64,000 nucleotides of DNA from Dietzia timorensis (GCF_020742175.1 NZ_DYXM01000276.1:13671-77670), one strand, 5' to 3'; counted from the first letter of the stretch, positions 50,698 to 60,284 are shown. A program made the numbers and translations. Notes: generated by a model not told the origin, from the sequence alone.

Positions 50698-50749
50698 CAA
50701 TCGCCCTCGCCGTCACCGCGCTTGCCGCGTGTCGGCGGCGTGGCGATTG
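50698..50749 (+). terminator. Hairpin downstream of tpiA
   Basis: CAATCGCC (50698-50705) pairs with GGCGATTG (50742-50749), with further CGCCG/CGGCG pairing inside. It starts 3 nt after the tpiA stop and probably ends the pgk-tpiA transcript. Confidence 0.6.
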
Positions 50750-50771
50750 GCAGGGAGGCGAACGGAATCGG

Positions 50772-50777
50772 TAGAGT
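50772..50777 (+). promoter_or_regulatory. Predicted -10 box (TAGAGT) for secG
   Basis: TAGAGT matches TANNNT just beyond the tpiA hairpin and would give a secG leader of about 115 nt. The alternative is read-through from tpiA. Confidence 0.3.
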
Positions 50778-50899
50778 TGACCGAGTTGTGCACGCACCCT
50801 GGTGGATTTGTTCGCCTGGCTGCGGGCCGGTCAACGCTTAAGTCGCGTGAACTGCGGAATTTCCGCAGATCGCGCCACTGGGAAAGGAAGCGGCAGCGA

Positions 50900-51139
50900 A
50901 TGAAGATCGCGCTGGAAATCCTGCTCGTCCTGAGCAGCCTGTTGTTGCTGTTCCTCGTGCTCATGCACCGGGGTAAGGGCGGCGGCCTGTCCTCGCTGTT
51001 CGGCGGCGGCATGCAGTCGAGCCTGTCGGGTTCGAGCGTCGTCGAGCGGAACCTCGACATTTACACCGTCGCGGTCGGCCTCTTCTGGCTCGCATGCATC
51101 CTGGTCTACGGGCTGGGCGTGACCTTCGAGTTCCTCTAG
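50900..51139 (+). CDS. secG: Preprotein translocase subunit SecG
   Basis: SecG is a small subunit of the SecYEG channel. The 79-residue product has two membrane segments (LEILLVLSSLLLLFLVLM and IYTVAVGLFWLACILVYGLG) joined by the conserved glycine-rich cytosolic loop HRGKGGGLSSLFGGGMQSS. GGAAAGGAAG at 50881-50890 precedes the ATG. The gene ends before a strong hairpin that separates it from the convergent pgl operon. Confidence 0.95.
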   Translation: MKIALEILLVLSSLLLLFLVLMHRGKGGGLSSLFGGGMQSSLSGSSVVERNLDIYTVAVGLFWLACILVYGLGVTFEFL

Positions 51140-51185
51140 CCTCTCGCGCCACCCACTGGCGCTCGGTTCAGAACTTCACATGTAC

Positions 51186-51231
51186 GACGGCGGACGCCGG
51201 ATCTCACCCAGAGTTCCCGGCGTCCGCCGTC
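51186..51231 (+). terminator. Strong hairpin between convergent secG and pgl
   Basis: A perfect 15-bp stem (51186-51200 with 51217-51231) with a 16-nt loop is followed by ATTTATCCA. It shares the stem base GACGGCGGA and the tail with the hairpin after aspS. Confidence 0.8.
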
Positions 51232-51265
51232 ATTTATCCATGTGCTTCCCGGGCCGGCGCAGCCG

Positions 51266-52018
51266 CTAACGCCCGATTTCGGCGGCCGCTGCCTCGTCGA
51301 GGAACCACCGCGTCGAGGACGTGCCCCGCGCCCCTGCCGCCGGCCACTGCTTCGGATCCGCACCGTCGAGCGCCGCTGCAGCCGCCTCGGCCTTCTCCGA
51401 CCCGGCGACGAGGAAGAACACGTGCGCCGAGCGGCGCACGACGTCGAGGGAGTAGGTCATCCGCTCGGGCGGCGGCTTGGGGCAGTCGTGCACGGCCATG
51501 ACGTCGGCCGCGTCGGAGGCGACCTGAGGGCTGTGCGGGAACACCGAGTTCACGTGCCCCTCGCCGCCCATTCCGAGCAGGAACAGATCGAAGGTCGGGG
51601 AATCGCCGGACGGAAGTGGATGCGCGGCGGCGAAGCTCGCGGCCGCCTCATCGACGTTCGCGGCGCCGTCATCGCCCGGGGCAGGCCAGTCGACGAGCGT
51701 ATACCCGGAGACCCGATCCAGTAGCGCCTCGCGGACCTGCGCGGAATTGCGCTCGGGATCGCTTCGCGGGACGAAACGTTCGTCCCCGAAATGCACCTCG
51801 ACGCCCGTCCAATCGATGTCGGCAGCGGCGAGGCGACGCGCGGTTCGCAGACCTGCGCCGCCTCCGGTGAGGCTGATGCGTGCGGGCCTGCCCTGGGTCT
51901 CACGAGTCTCGGCTAGTACCTCTGCGATTGCGTTCGCGGCGGCAGCGGCGAGCTCATCGACATCGGAGTGAATGAAGGTCTCCGGATCGGGGAAGTACGC
52001 GGGATCGAAGCGTGACAT
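51266..52018 (-). CDS. pgl: 6-Phosphogluconolactonase
   Basis: Pgl hydrolyses 6-phosphogluconolactone in the oxidative pentose phosphate pathway. The 250-residue product of the DevB/SOL type has SLTGGGAGLRTARRLA, VHFGDERFVPRSDPERN, LFLLGMGGEGHVNSVFP and the terminal ARGTSSTRWFLDEAA. GAGGAGG precedes ATG 52018 by 6 nt. It is the last gene of zwf-opcA-pgl, 29 nt after opcA. Confidence 0.95.
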   Translation of the reverse strand: MSRFDPAYFPDPETFIHSDVDELAAAAANAIAEVLAETRETQGRPARISLTGGGAGLRTARRLAAADIDWTGVEVHFGDERFVPRSDPERNSAQVREALLDRVSGYTLVDWPAPGDDGAANVDEAAASFAAAHPLPSGDSPTFDLFLLGMGGEGHVNSVFPHSPQVASDAADVMAVHDCPKPPPERMTYSLDVVRRSAHVFFLVAGSEKAEAAAAALDGADPKQWPAAGARGTSSTRWFLDEAAAAEIGR

Positions 52019-52047
52019 GTCGAGCCTCCTCGGCAGGGGACGGGCGA

Positions 52048-52968
52048 TCAGCGGTCTGACGACGTGTTGTGGATGACTCTGTCCAGGCCTGTGAGTGCCT
52101 CGGCATAGATCTCGTCGGAATCCATCCGGCGCAGGTCCTCGGCGAGGCACTCGGCCACGGAGCGGTCGGGCAGCGGGGCGCGCATCGGCTCCTGCCCGGT
52201 GATGCGCACCTCGACGGTGCGCGAGTTGATGCCCTCGATGACGATATTCCCGCTCTTCCGCTCGAGCACGACCATTTGCTTGCCGACGGCGCGACGCACG
52301 TCGATGCCCAAGCGCGCGGCGAGCCACCCGCATGCGAGGTCGATGGATCCCGCAGATTCGGGGCCACCGACGGTGGCGGCGGTGATCTTCTCGTACGGCG
52401 GCTGGTCGAGGAGCGAGGTCATGAGAGCGCGCCACGGGGTGATGCGCGCCCAGGCGAGGTCGGTGTCGCCGGGGGAGTATCCCGACGCGCGCTTGGCGAG
52501 GGCGTCGGTGGGGTGGCCTTCGGCGTCCGAGTCGGTGATGCGCCGCTGGCAGAGCTGTCCGATACGGTCGGCGACGAGATTGGTCGGGGAGTTCCTCGGC
52601 CACCACGCGGCCACCGGCGTGTCGGGGAGCAGGAGTGGCGTGGCGAGCGCGGCGCCCTGGGTGGTGAGCCCGCCGCTCGTGCGCAGCACGATCACCTCGG
52701 ACGCGCCGGCGTCGCCGCCCACGCGAATCTGCGCGTCGAGACGGTTGGCCGAGGCCCGGTTACCGCGGATCACGACGATGACGCGGCACGGGTGCTCCCG
52801 GGACGCGTTGTTCGCCGAGCGGATAGCCGATTCGGAGCCGACGACCTCGTTGGTGACCACGATGAGCGTGAGCACGCGGCCGATCATGGGCAGGCCGGCG
52901 TTTTCGCGGAGTTTGACCAGCCGCTTGTTGAGCGCTGCCGTCGACGTATTGGGAAGATCGATGATCAT
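52048..52968 (-). CDS. opcA: Glucose-6-phosphate dehydrogenase assembly protein OpcA
   Basis: OpcA is an accessory factor required for full glucose-6-phosphate dehydrogenase activity in cyanobacteria and actinobacteria. The 306-residue product begins MIIDLPNTSTAALNKRLVKL, typical of the actinobacterial form, and has VAAWWPRNSPTNLVADRIG and a C-terminal domain ending near CLAEDLRRMDSDEIYAEAL. ATG 52968 overlaps the zwf stop (ATGA). No catalytic motif is known for the family. Confidence 0.94.
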   Translation of the reverse strand: MIIDLPNTSTAALNKRLVKLRENAGLPMIGRVLTLIVVTNEVVGSESAIRSANNASREHPCRVIVVIRGNRASANRLDAQIRVGGDAGASEVIVLRTSGGLTTQGAALATPLLLPDTPVAAWWPRNSPTNLVADRIGQLCQRRITDSDAEGHPTDALAKRASGYSPGDTDLAWARITPWRALMTSLLDQPPYEKITAATVGGPESAGSIDLACGWLAARLGIDVRRAVGKQMVVLERKSGNIVIEGINSRTVEVRITGQEPMRAPLPDRSVAECLAEDLRRMDSDEIYAEALTGLDRVIHNTSSDR

Positions 52969-54536
52969 GGTCGCCTCCAGCTTCGGCCGTCGCGTTGCAG
53001 CATCTTGTCGGCGCTGCTGGGGCCCCAGGTTCCGGCCGGGTACGTCTCCGGCCGCCCGCGCGAAGCCCACTCGTCGAGCACCGGGTCGAGCAGCATCCAG
53101 CTCAGCTCGACCTCGCGGGATTCGGGGAACAGCGAGGGTGCCCCGAGCAGGACGTCGAGGATGAGCCGCTCGTAGGCCTCAGGGGAGTCCACGGTGAAGG
53201 ATTCGCCGTAGTCGAAATCCATCGACACATCGCGCACCTCCATCGTCGTCCCCGGGGTCTTGGAACCGAATCGCAGTGTCACGCCCTCGTCGGGCTGTAC
53301 GCGGATCACGAGGGCGTTGGAGCCGAGCTCCTCGGTCATCGTGGAATCGAACGGCAGGTGCGGGGCGCGGGCGAAGACCACGGCGATCTCGGTGACCCGC
53401 CGCCCGAGCCGCTTGCCGGTGCGCAGGTAGAACGGGACTCCGCCCCACCGCCGGTTATGCACCTCAAGGGTGATCGCCGCAAACGTTTCTGTGGTCGAAT
53501 TCGGGTCGTAGCCCTCTTCCTCGTGGAGGCCGAGGACCTTTTCGCTGCCCTGCCAACCGGCCCCGTACACGCCGCGCGCGGTGGTGTCCTCGATGGGCTC
53601 GGCAAGCGCCGCCGATTCGAGCACCTTGATCTTTTCCTCCCGCAGCGCCGCCGCGGAGAAGTTGATCGGTTCCTCCATGGCGACGAGCGCCATGAGCTGG
53701 ATGAGGTGGTTCTGGATGACGTCGCGGGCCGCGCCGATCCCGTCGTAGTATCCCGCGCGGCCTCCGAGGCCGATGTCCTCGGCCATCGTAATCTGCACGT
53801 GGTCGACGTAATTGCTGTTCCACACGGGTTCGAACAGCTGGTTGGCGAAGCGCAGCGCCATGATGTTCTGGACGGTTTCCTTGCCCAGGTAGTGGTCGAT
53901 GCGGAACACCGACTTCTCGGGGAACACCGCGGCGACGACGTCATTGAGTTCGCGCGCGCTGTCGAGATCGTGCCCGAAGGGCTTTTCGATGACGACACGG
54001 CGCCACGAATCATGCCCGGGCTTGGCAACCCCGGTGCGGTCGAGTTGCCGGCACACCACCGGGAAGTCGTCCGGCGGAATCGACAGGTAGAACGCGATGT
54101 TGCCGGCGGTCTTGCCCGCGGAGCCGAGCTCGTCGAGGGTCTCGGCGAGGCTGTCGAAGCCCTCCTCGCCGTCGAACGTGCCGGTCACGAACCGTAGCCC
54201 CTCGGCGAGGCGCTCCCACACGTCCTCGCGGAACTTCGTGCGCGAGCGTTCCTTCGCGCACTGCTTGGCGAATTCCGCGAAATCCTCGTGATCCCATTTC
54301 CGGCGGCCGAAACCGATGAGCGCGAAACCCGGTGGCAGCAGTCCTCGGTTGGCGAGGTCGTAGATCGCCGGAATGAGCTTCTTGCGCGACAGATCCCCGG
54401 TGACTCCGAAGATGACTATCCCGCACGGCCCCGCGATCCGCGGTAGCCGCCTGTCACGCGGGTCGCGCAGTGGATTGGTCCACTCCTCGTCCGCGACGTC
54501 CTCGTCTACGTGTACCTCAGAGCTCACCGGCCCCAT
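52965..54536 (-). CDS. zwf: Glucose-6-phosphate 1-dehydrogenase
   Basis: Zwf oxidises glucose 6-phosphate to the lactone, making NADPH. The 523-residue product has the Rossmann motif VIFGVTGDLSRKKLIPAIYD near residue 42, the active-site RIDHYLGKE near 200 and KPFGHDLDSARELN. GAGAAAGG lies just before the ATG. Its start is 85 nt after tal on this strand, and the hairpin between them suggests a separate zwf-opcA-pgl transcript. The extra N-terminal 35 residues are acidic. Confidence 0.97.
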   Translation of the reverse strand: MGPVSSEVHVDEDVADEEWTNPLRDPRDRRLPRIAGPCGIVIFGVTGDLSRKKLIPAIYDLANRGLLPPGFALIGFGRRKWDHEDFAEFAKQCAKERSRTKFREDVWERLAEGLRFVTGTFDGEEGFDSLAETLDELGSAGKTAGNIAFYLSIPPDDFPVVCRQLDRTGVAKPGHDSWRRVVIEKPFGHDLDSARELNDVVAAVFPEKSVFRIDHYLGKETVQNIMALRFANQLFEPVWNSNYVDHVQITMAEDIGLGGRAGYYDGIGAARDVIQNHLIQLMALVAMEEPINFSAAALREEKIKVLESAALAEPIEDTTARGVYGAGWQGSEKVLGLHEEEGYDPNSTTETFAAITLEVHNRRWGGVPFYLRTGKRLGRRVTEIAVVFARAPHLPFDSTMTEELGSNALVIRVQPDEGVTLRFGSKTPGTTMEVRDVSMDFDYGESFTVDSPEAYERLILDVLLGAPSLFPESREVELSWMLLDPVLDEWASRGRPETYPAGTWGPSSADKMLQRDGRSWRRP

Positions 54537-54571
54537 GCCCTTTCTCGGCAGTGCAATTGGATAAATGCACG

Positions 54572-54613
54572 ATGACGGCGGAGCGCTGAGAAATTAGGTG
54601 ACTCCGCCGTCAT
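54572..54613 (-). terminator. Hairpin between tal and zwf
   Basis: A perfect 12-bp stem (54572-54583 with 54602-54613) with an 18-nt loop begins 9 nt after the tal stop. Read on the minus strand its descending arm CTCCGCCGTCAT is followed, after 5 nt, by ATTTATCCA, as in the hairpin after secG. It is the third copy of this element. Confidence 0.75.
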
Positions 54614-54621
54614 ACAGCTGG

Positions 54622-55722
54622 TTAAACCTGTGCGCGTACGGCGTCGTAGAGATCGTTCCATGCCTTGATGAACTTGTCGACGCCCTGGGTTTCCAGGAGC
54701 GCGAAGACCTCCTCGAGATCGATGCCCTCATCGGCGAGGCGCGCGAACACCGACCGAGATTCCTCCTCGAAGCCGCGGACGGTGTCGCCGGTAACCTCGC
54801 CGTGCTCGGCGAACGCGGTGATCGTGTCCATCGGCAGCGTGTTGACGGTGCCGTGGGTTACGAGCCCGGTGACGTACATCGTGTCGGGGTAATCGGGGTT
54901 CTTCACGCCGGTCGACGCCCACAGCAAGCGCTGGGGCTGGGCGCCGGCGGAAGCGAGTTCCTTCCAATCCGCGGTGCGGGTGATGTCCTGGAATTCCGCG
55001 TGGCACAGGCGTGCACCTGCGAGCCCGGCGAGGCCGCGCAGCTCGGAGTCCTCGGACAGCCGGCTGTCGACCTCTGTGTCGAGACGCGAGACGAACACGG
55101 AGGCGACCGAGTGGATCGCCGAGATGTCGTGGCCGTTGGCGTGCGCGGCGGCGAGACCGGAGATGTAGGCCTGCGCGACCTTGCGGTAGCGGTCGGGGGA
55201 GAAGATGAGCGTGACGTTGACGTCGACGCCTTCTGCAAGCACCCGGCTAATCGCCGGAAGGCCCTCGAGGGTCGCCGGGATCTTGATCATCACGTTCGGG
55301 CGATCGACGGAGGCTGCCAATTCGAGCGCCTGGGCGACGGTGGCCTCTGTGTCGTGCGCGAGCCGCGGATCGACCTCAAGCGAGACGCGACCATCAACGC
55401 CACGTGAATTGTCGTAGATCGGGCGGAGGACGTCGCAGGCGCGGCGCACGTCCTCTGTCGTGAGTTCGCGGACCACGTGGTCGACAAGCTCGTCGCCTTG
55501 CGCGCCGTCGGCGCTCGAGACTGCCTCGGAGACCGCACCCGAGTAGGCGTCACCATCGGCGATCGCCGCCTTGAAGATCGCGGGGTTGGTCGTCACACCG
55601 ACGATGGCGAGATCCTTGGTGTATTCGTCGAGCGTGCCCGAGTCGATGAGGTCCCTGTTGAGATCGTCGAGCCAAATGGAAACGCCCGACGCCGCAAGGG
55701 CGGCAAGGTTGGCGTTGGTCAT
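54622..55722 (-). CDS. tal: Transaldolase
   Basis: Tal transfers dihydroxyacetone units in the non-oxidative pentose phosphate pathway. The 366-residue product is of the longer actinobacterial/cyanobacterial subfamily. It has the signature GVTTNPAIFKAAI near residue 43 and the Schiff-base lysine in NVMIKIPATLEGLPAI near 145. It overlaps the tkt stop by 1 nt (TGATG), so it is coupled to tkt. Confidence 0.97.
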   Translation of the reverse strand: MTNANLAALAASGVSIWLDDLNRDLIDSGTLDEYTKDLAIVGVTTNPAIFKAAIADGDAYSGAVSEAVSSADGAQGDELVDHVVRELTTEDVRRACDVLRPIYDNSRGVDGRVSLEVDPRLAHDTEATVAQALELAASVDRPNVMIKIPATLEGLPAISRVLAEGVDVNVTLIFSPDRYRKVAQAYISGLAAAHANGHDISAIHSVASVFVSRLDTEVDSRLSEDSELRGLAGLAGARLCHAEFQDITRTADWKELASAGAQPQRLLWASTGVKNPDYPDTMYVTGLVTHGTVNTLPMDTITAFAEHGEVTGDTVRGFEEESRSVFARLADEGIDLEEVFALLETQGVDKFIKAWNDLYDAVRAQV

Positions 55723-57839
55723 CAGTTGTCCTCTCGGCCGCGTGCGGCCTTCGCCGCGTCGATCGATTCCTCCGCCGCCGCGACCACAGCTGCGGAAGTG
55801 ATGCCGAATTCGTTGTAAAGCGTCTGGTAGTCGGCGGACGCACCGAAGTGTTCGAGCGAGACCGCGCGGCCATGATCACCGAGGAGCCGGTGCCACGGCA
55901 TCGCGATGCCCGCCTCCACCGAGACGCGTGCGCGTACCTCCGGAGGAAGCACGTCGTTGCGATACGTCTCGTCCTCCTCGAGGAACCAGTCGTAGCACGG
56001 CACCGACACTACTCGTGCTCCGATTCCGCGTCCGCCGAGTTCCTCGGCGGCCTCGAGCGCGAGAGCAACCTCGGAACCGGTGGCGAGGAGAACGACATCG
56101 ATCCCTTCCTCCGAGTCGCGGAGCACGTAACCACCGCGCTCGACCCCGTCGCGGGCGGAATCCTTCGTGCCCTCGAGGACGGGAACGTTCTGGCGTGTGA
56201 GCGCAAGCCCTTTCGGTCCGGGCTTGCTCACTGCGGCGGCCCACGCGGCGGCGGTCTCGTTGGCATCGGCCGGGCGCAGGATCGACAGGTTCGGGATCGC
56301 GCGGAGGGCGGCGAGCTGTTCCACCGGCTGGTGGGTCGGGCCGTCTTCGCCGAGGCCGATCGAATCGTGCGTCCACACGTAGGTCACGTGAGTGTTCTGC
56401 AGTGCCGCGAGGCGGACTGCAGGGCGCATGTACTCCGAGAAGATGAGGAACGTACCGCCATATGGGAGCGTGTTCCCGTGCAGTGCGATGCCGTTGAGCA
56501 CCGCAGCCATGGCATGTTCACGGATACCGAAGTGGAGGTTACGGCCGTACGGGTTCGCCGAGAACGACGACGTCGAGATCGACTCGGGGCCGAAGGACGA
56601 TGCGTCCTTGATCAGCGTGTTGTTCGAGCCGGCGAGATCGGCGGAACCGCCCCACAGCTCTGGGAGCGTGGCGGCGAGCGCCTGAATCGTCGCCTCCGAG
56701 GCTTTGCGGGTCGCGATGCCCTTGGCATCGGGCTCCCAGGTCGGAAGCTCGCCATCCCAGCCCGAAGGCAGGTCGCCGCTGCGTAGGCGGTCGTACAGGT
56801 CCTTCCGCTCCGGATTGGCGTTGGCCCACTGCGCGAAGAGCTCGTCCCATTGCGCGTGAACACGCGCGCCGCGCTCGAGAGCCTCTCGCGTGTGCTCGAT
56901 GACGTCCTGGGAGACCTCGAACGGTGCGGTGCCTTGCAGGCCCACCGCCTCGCGCACGGCCTCGACCTCGTCCGCGCCGAGCGCGGCGCCGTGCGAAGAG
57001 CCGGTGTTCATCTTCTTCGGCGCCGGGAAGCCGATCACCGAACGCAGGACGATGAGCGACGGCTTGTCGGTAACCTGTCGAGAGGTCTTCAGCGCTTCCT
57101 CGATCGCCTCGAGGTTGTTTGCGCCATCGACGTGCACGACGTGCCAGCCGTAGGCCTCGTAGCGCGCCGCGACGTCCTCGGAGAAGGCGATGTCGGTGTC
57201 GTCCTCGATGGAGATGTTGTTCGCGTCGTACACCACGACGAGGTTGCCGAGCTGCTGTGTGCCGGCAAGGGAGGACGCCTCGGAGGTGACGCCCTCCTGC
57301 ATGTCACCGTCGGAGGCGATGACGTAGACGAAATGGTCGAAGGGGCTCTTGCCCTCGGGAGCCTCCGGGTCGAACAGACCGCGCTCGAAACGCCCCGCCA
57401 TGGCCATGCCGACTGCGGTGGCCAGTCCCTGCCCGAGAGGACCCGTGGTCGTTTCCACGCCCTTTGTGTGGTGAACCTCCGGGTGCCCCGGGGTGAGGGA
57501 TCCCCATTTACGAAGTTGTTTAAGGTCCTCGATCTCGAGTCCATACCCGGCGAGGTAGAGCTGAATGTACTGCAGAAGGCTGGCGTGGCCTGCGGAGAGT
57601 ACGAAACGATCGCGCCCGGTCCAGTCGGCGTCCGCCGGATCGATCCGCATCACGCGCTGGTACAGGGAGTAGGCGAGCGGAGCGAGGCTCATCGCGGTGC
57701 CGGGGTGGCCGCTTCCGCAGTTCTCGACCGCATCCGCAGCGAGCATCCGCGCCGTCGCCACGGCCTTGGAATCCAGTTCGGTCCAGTTGGACGGATTGCT
57801 GTCTTTGGTGAGTTCGGCAACTTCCGAAGGACTGAACAC
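55722..57839 (-). CDS. tkt: Transketolase
   Basis: Tkt transfers two-carbon units using thiamine diphosphate. The 705-residue product has the N-terminal NCGSGHPGTAMSLAPLAY with substrate-binding His, the ThDP motif ASDGDMQEGVTSEA near residue 175, and the pyrimidine domain FGIREHAMAAVLNG with a catalytic Glu. The GTG start has GGGAG about 10 nt upstream. It is first in tkt-tal and divergent from ctaB. Confidence 0.98.
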   Translation of the reverse strand: MFSPSEVAELTKDSNPSNWTELDSKAVATARMLAADAVENCGSGHPGTAMSLAPLAYSLYQRVMRIDPADADWTGRDRFVLSAGHASLLQYIQLYLAGYGLEIEDLKQLRKWGSLTPGHPEVHHTKGVETTTGPLGQGLATAVGMAMAGRFERGLFDPEAPEGKSPFDHFVYVIASDGDMQEGVTSEASSLAGTQQLGNLVVVYDANNISIEDDTDIAFSEDVAARYEAYGWHVVHVDGANNLEAIEEALKTSRQVTDKPSLIVLRSVIGFPAPKKMNTGSSHGAALGADEVEAVREAVGLQGTAPFEVSQDVIEHTREALERGARVHAQWDELFAQWANANPERKDLYDRLRSGDLPSGWDGELPTWEPDAKGIATRKASEATIQALAATLPELWGGSADLAGSNNTLIKDASSFGPESISTSSFSANPYGRNLHFGIREHAMAAVLNGIALHGNTLPYGGTFLIFSEYMRPAVRLAALQNTHVTYVWTHDSIGLGEDGPTHQPVEQLAALRAIPNLSILRPADANETAAAWAAAVSKPGPKGLALTRQNVPVLEGTKDSARDGVERGGYVLRDSEEGIDVVLLATGSEVALALEAAEELGGRGIGARVVSVPCYDWFLEEDETYRNDVLPPEVRARVSVEAGIAMPWHRLLGDHGRAVSLEHFGASADYQTLYNEFGITSAAVVAAAEESIDAAKAARGREDN

Positions 57840-58161
57840 TGTAGAGGCACTCCCATTTTGTCTATTAATTGCAAGGTCAATGGTTCACTTTGCCCGAAGG
57901 GTAATCGGCTGCGAGCGAGAATCACCGACACGCGTACCCCTCCAGCCTAGTGACGCCAGCCCGAAAGTGTCTGCCCGCCTACCGTCGACGGACCATGATT
58001 GCGTCTTGCTTTGAGGCGGCACGTAGACTGATAAAGCAATTGGCACTCGGCGCGCCGGATCTTCGGTGCGCGCCAGTTTGCCATAAAGCGATCGTCCATC
58101 CGCGCGGCGCCGTGAATCCAGTGCTTCGGAAAACAGCGCACGGCGCGATCAGAGGAGAGCA
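57840..58161. promoter_or_regulatory. Divergent tkt-ctaB intergenic region
   Basis: This 322-nt gap has no convincing coding sequence. On the tkt side, the minus strand contains TTGACC with an A/T-rich stretch about 20 nt nearer the gene, a plausible promoter. On the ctaB side, TAGACT at 58024-58029 is a good -10 box. The predicted 125-nt ctaB leader contains a 7-bp GC hairpin (58049-58055 with 58068-58074) and a second pairing near 58110-58148. Confidence 0.5.
58024..58029 (+). promoter_or_regulatory. Predicted -10 box (TAGACT) for ctaB
   Basis: TAGACT fits TANNNT, with TTGCGT 19 nt upstream as a possible -35. It predicts a leader of about 125 nt. Confidence 0.4.
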
Positions 58162-59202
58162 GTGCACGAGTCCAGGCAAGGTCGGGGTGACGTTTCGGCG
58201 TCGGCAGATTCTCGGCAACCGGATGGAGCCGGCGACACCGTCCCCGGCGCCGCTGCCACCGAATCCGTCTCTTTCGGTCGGCGGGTGCTCGACGTTCTCG
58301 GGGCTTACCTCGCTCTTACCAAACCGAGAGTCATCGAACTTCTCCTGGTCGCCGCCATCCCGGCCTTGCTCCAGGCGGATCGCGGCAACGTCCACCTATC
58401 ACTCACTTTGCTCACTCTGGTCGGTGGCTGGATGGGCGCGGCCGGCGCCAACACCTACAACATGGTGGTCGACTACGACATCGACCAGGTGATGAAGCGC
58501 ACGGAGAAGCGTCCGCTGGCCCGCCACGCGGTCACTCGCCGTGCGGCGTTCATATTCGCAACGACCCTCACCATCTGTTCGATGCTGTGGCTCGGTTTGC
58601 TCGCGAAGAGTTGGCTCGCCGCAGGATTCATTCTCGCGACCGTCTTGTTCTACGTGCTCGTCTACACGATGATTCTCAAGCGGCGTACCTGGCAAAACGT
58701 TGTGTGGGGCGGCGCGGCCGGGTGCATGCCGGTACTCGTTTCGTGGGCCGTCATCGCCGACCATCTGCCCGAAGGGCAGGACGCCAATTGGTGGCAGGCG
58801 ATCGTCCTGTTCCTCATCATCTTCTTCTGGACGCCGCCGCACACGTGGGCACTGTCCATGCGCTACAAAGAGGACTACAAGGCCGCCGGCGTGCCGATGC
58901 TGCCCGTCGTCAAGACGCCGATCGAGGTCACCCGTCAGATCCTCATCTACACGTGGGTTACGGTGCTTGTCACGTTCCTACTCATTCCCGCCGCCGGCTG
59001 GATCTATGCTGTCGGCGCGGTCGGCTTCGGCGCATGGTTCCTCATCATGGCGCACCGCCTGCACGCAGGCGTCAAGCGCGGGGTCGAGGTCAAGCCGCTC
59101 GCGCTGTTCATCCTCTCGAACAATTATCTCGCCGCCGTGTTCGTCGCGCTTTCCGTCGATGCGGTCCTCGGCCTCCAAACGATCTCCGGATACCTTTCCT
59201 GA
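58162..59202 (+). CDS. ctaB: Heme O synthase (protoheme IX farnesyltransferase)
   Basis: CtaB farnesylates heme b to heme O for cytochrome aa3. The 346-residue UbiA-family membrane protein has a hydrophilic N-terminus of about 45 residues, the first Asp-rich motif [20 protein letters not shown] near residue 97, the second loop [13 protein letters not shown] near 235, and about eight to nine membrane segments. GAGGAG precedes the GTG start. CtaA, the next enzyme, is encoded 3 kb downstream on the other strand. Confidence 0.95.
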   Translation: MHESRQGRGDVSASADSRQPDGAGDTVPGAAATESVSFGRRVLDVLGAYLALTKPRVIELLLVAAIPALLQADRGNVHLSLTLLTLVGGWMGAAGANTYNMVVDYDIDQVMKRTEKRPLARHAVTRRAAFIFATTLTICSMLWLGLLAKSWLAAGFILATVLFYVLVYTMILKRRTWQNVVWGGAAGCMPVLVSWAVIADHLPEGQDANWWQAIVLFLIIFFWTPPHTWALSMRYKEDYKAAGVPMLPVVKTPIEVTRQILIYTWVTVLVTFLLIPAAGWIYAVGAVGFGAWFLIMAHRLHAGVKRGVEVKPLALFILSNNYLAAVFVALSVDAVLGLQTISGYLS

Positions 59203-59206
59203 CGTC

Positions 59207-59240
59207 GAACGCCGCGGCCCCAAGGGGAGCCGGGGCGTTC
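59207..59240 (+). terminator. Imperfect hairpin between convergent ctaB and qor
   Basis: GAACGCCGCGGCCCC (59207-59221) pairs imperfectly with 59224-59240, which ends GGGGCGTTC. It starts 5 nt after ctaB and lies 28 nt from the end of the opposing qor, so it may serve both genes. Confidence 0.55.
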
Positions 59241-59268
59241 TGCTGAAGTCGGTCCCGCCAGATTCAGA

Positions 59269-60237
59269 TCAGGCCAAGGGATCGAGGACGATCGAACCCG
59301 TCGTGGCACGTGCTTGTAGCGCCCGGTGTGCGCGGGCCGCTTCTGACAGCGGGAACGTCGCGCCCACATCCAGCGTCAGTTCGCCGCGGGCGAGCGCACC
59401 GAGTACGTCATCGGCGCGCGCAAGGAACTCTTCGCGCGTCGGGATGAAGTGCGCGAGCGTCGGCCTCGTGAGCTGCAACGATCCGCCGGAGTTGAGCCGT
59501 TGGATGTCGAACGGCGGCACCGGTCCGGACGCGGCGCCGTAGAGCACCATCGTGCCGCGGGTCTGGAGGCTCCCGAGCGAGTTGTTGAACGTGCTGGCCC
59601 CCACGCCATCGAAAACCGTCGCCACTCCGCCGTCAGACATTCGTCTGATTGTCTCGGGGGTTGCATCCTCGTACCGCAACACCGCCTGCGCACCCCTCGC
59701 GCGCGCGATCTCGGCCTTGTCCTCGGTGGAGGTGGTGGCGATGACCTTGAAGCCCTTGTCCACGCACATCTGGATGAGCAGTTGCCCGACACCGCCGGCG
59801 CCGGCGTGGACGAGCACGTAGTCGCCGGGGACCGCGCGGTGCGTGTCGTTGACCAGGTAGTGCGCGGTCATTCCCTGTAGAAGCGCGGAAGCGGCGACGT
59901 CATCGGACAGCTCGTCCGGAACCCTGACGGCATGCGCTGCCGGAACTCGCACGTATTGGGCGTAGCTCGATTCCGCGCGGCACCACGCAACGCGATCGCC
60001 GGGCGCGAATTCGGACACGCCGGTACCCACGGTGACGACAACTCCGGCGCCCTCGTCGCCGGGCACGTACGGCGTCTCGCGTGGGTAGATGCCCTCGCGG
60101 AAATAGGTGTCGATGTAGTTCACGCCGATGCGCACCGGACGTACGAGGATCTCGCCGATTCCCGGCTCGGGATCCTTGACTTCCGTGTACTCGAGAACGT
60201 CTGGACCGCCATGTGAGAAAACGACTATTGCATGCAT
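59269..60237 (-). CDS. qor: NADPH:quinone oxidoreductase, zinc-independent MDR family
   Basis: This medium-chain dehydrogenase/reductase of the quinone oxidoreductase branch is likely to reduce quinones or reactive carbonyls with NADPH. The 322-residue product has GVNYIDTYFREGIYP, PGDEGAGVVVTVG, VLVHAGAGGVGQLLIQ (nucleotide site near residue 145) and IATTSTEDKAEIARARGA; zinc-ligand cysteines are absent. AATACT lies 6 nt before the ATG (leaderless arrangement). The same gene neighbours ctaB and ctaA in mycobacteria. The physiological substrate is unknown. Confidence 0.92.
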   Translation of the reverse strand: MHAIVVFSHGGPDVLEYTEVKDPEPGIGEILVRPVRIGVNYIDTYFREGIYPRETPYVPGDEGAGVVVTVGTGVSEFAPGDRVAWCRAESSYAQYVRVPAAHAVRVPDELSDDVAASALLQGMTAHYLVNDTHRAVPGDYVLVHAGAGGVGQLLIQMCVDKGFKVIATTSTEDKAEIARARGAQAVLRYEDATPETIRRMSDGGVATVFDGVGASTFNNSLGSLQTRGTMVLYGAASGPVPPFDIQRLNSGGSLQLTRPTLAHFIPTREEFLARADDVLGALARGELTLDVGATFPLSEAARAHRALQARATTGSIVLDPLA

Positions 60238-60243
60238 ACTTCA

Positions 60244-60249
60244 AGTATT
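60244..60249 (-). promoter_or_regulatory. -10 box (AATACT) predicting a leaderless mRNA for qor
   Basis: On the minus strand AATACT ends 6 nt before the qor ATG, with no ribosome site. It is 35 nt from the -10 box of the divergent repeat-protein gene, so the two -35 regions must overlap. Confidence 0.4.
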
Positions 60250-60284
60250 CCCCGTGGCGAATCGGGATTGCCACTACCGGTCGG

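Noticed and set aside
50696..50899. Remnant of ppc between tpiA and secG
   Set aside because: The 204-nt gap contains a hairpin and a promoter-like box but no phosphoenolpyruvate carboxylase motif in any frame.
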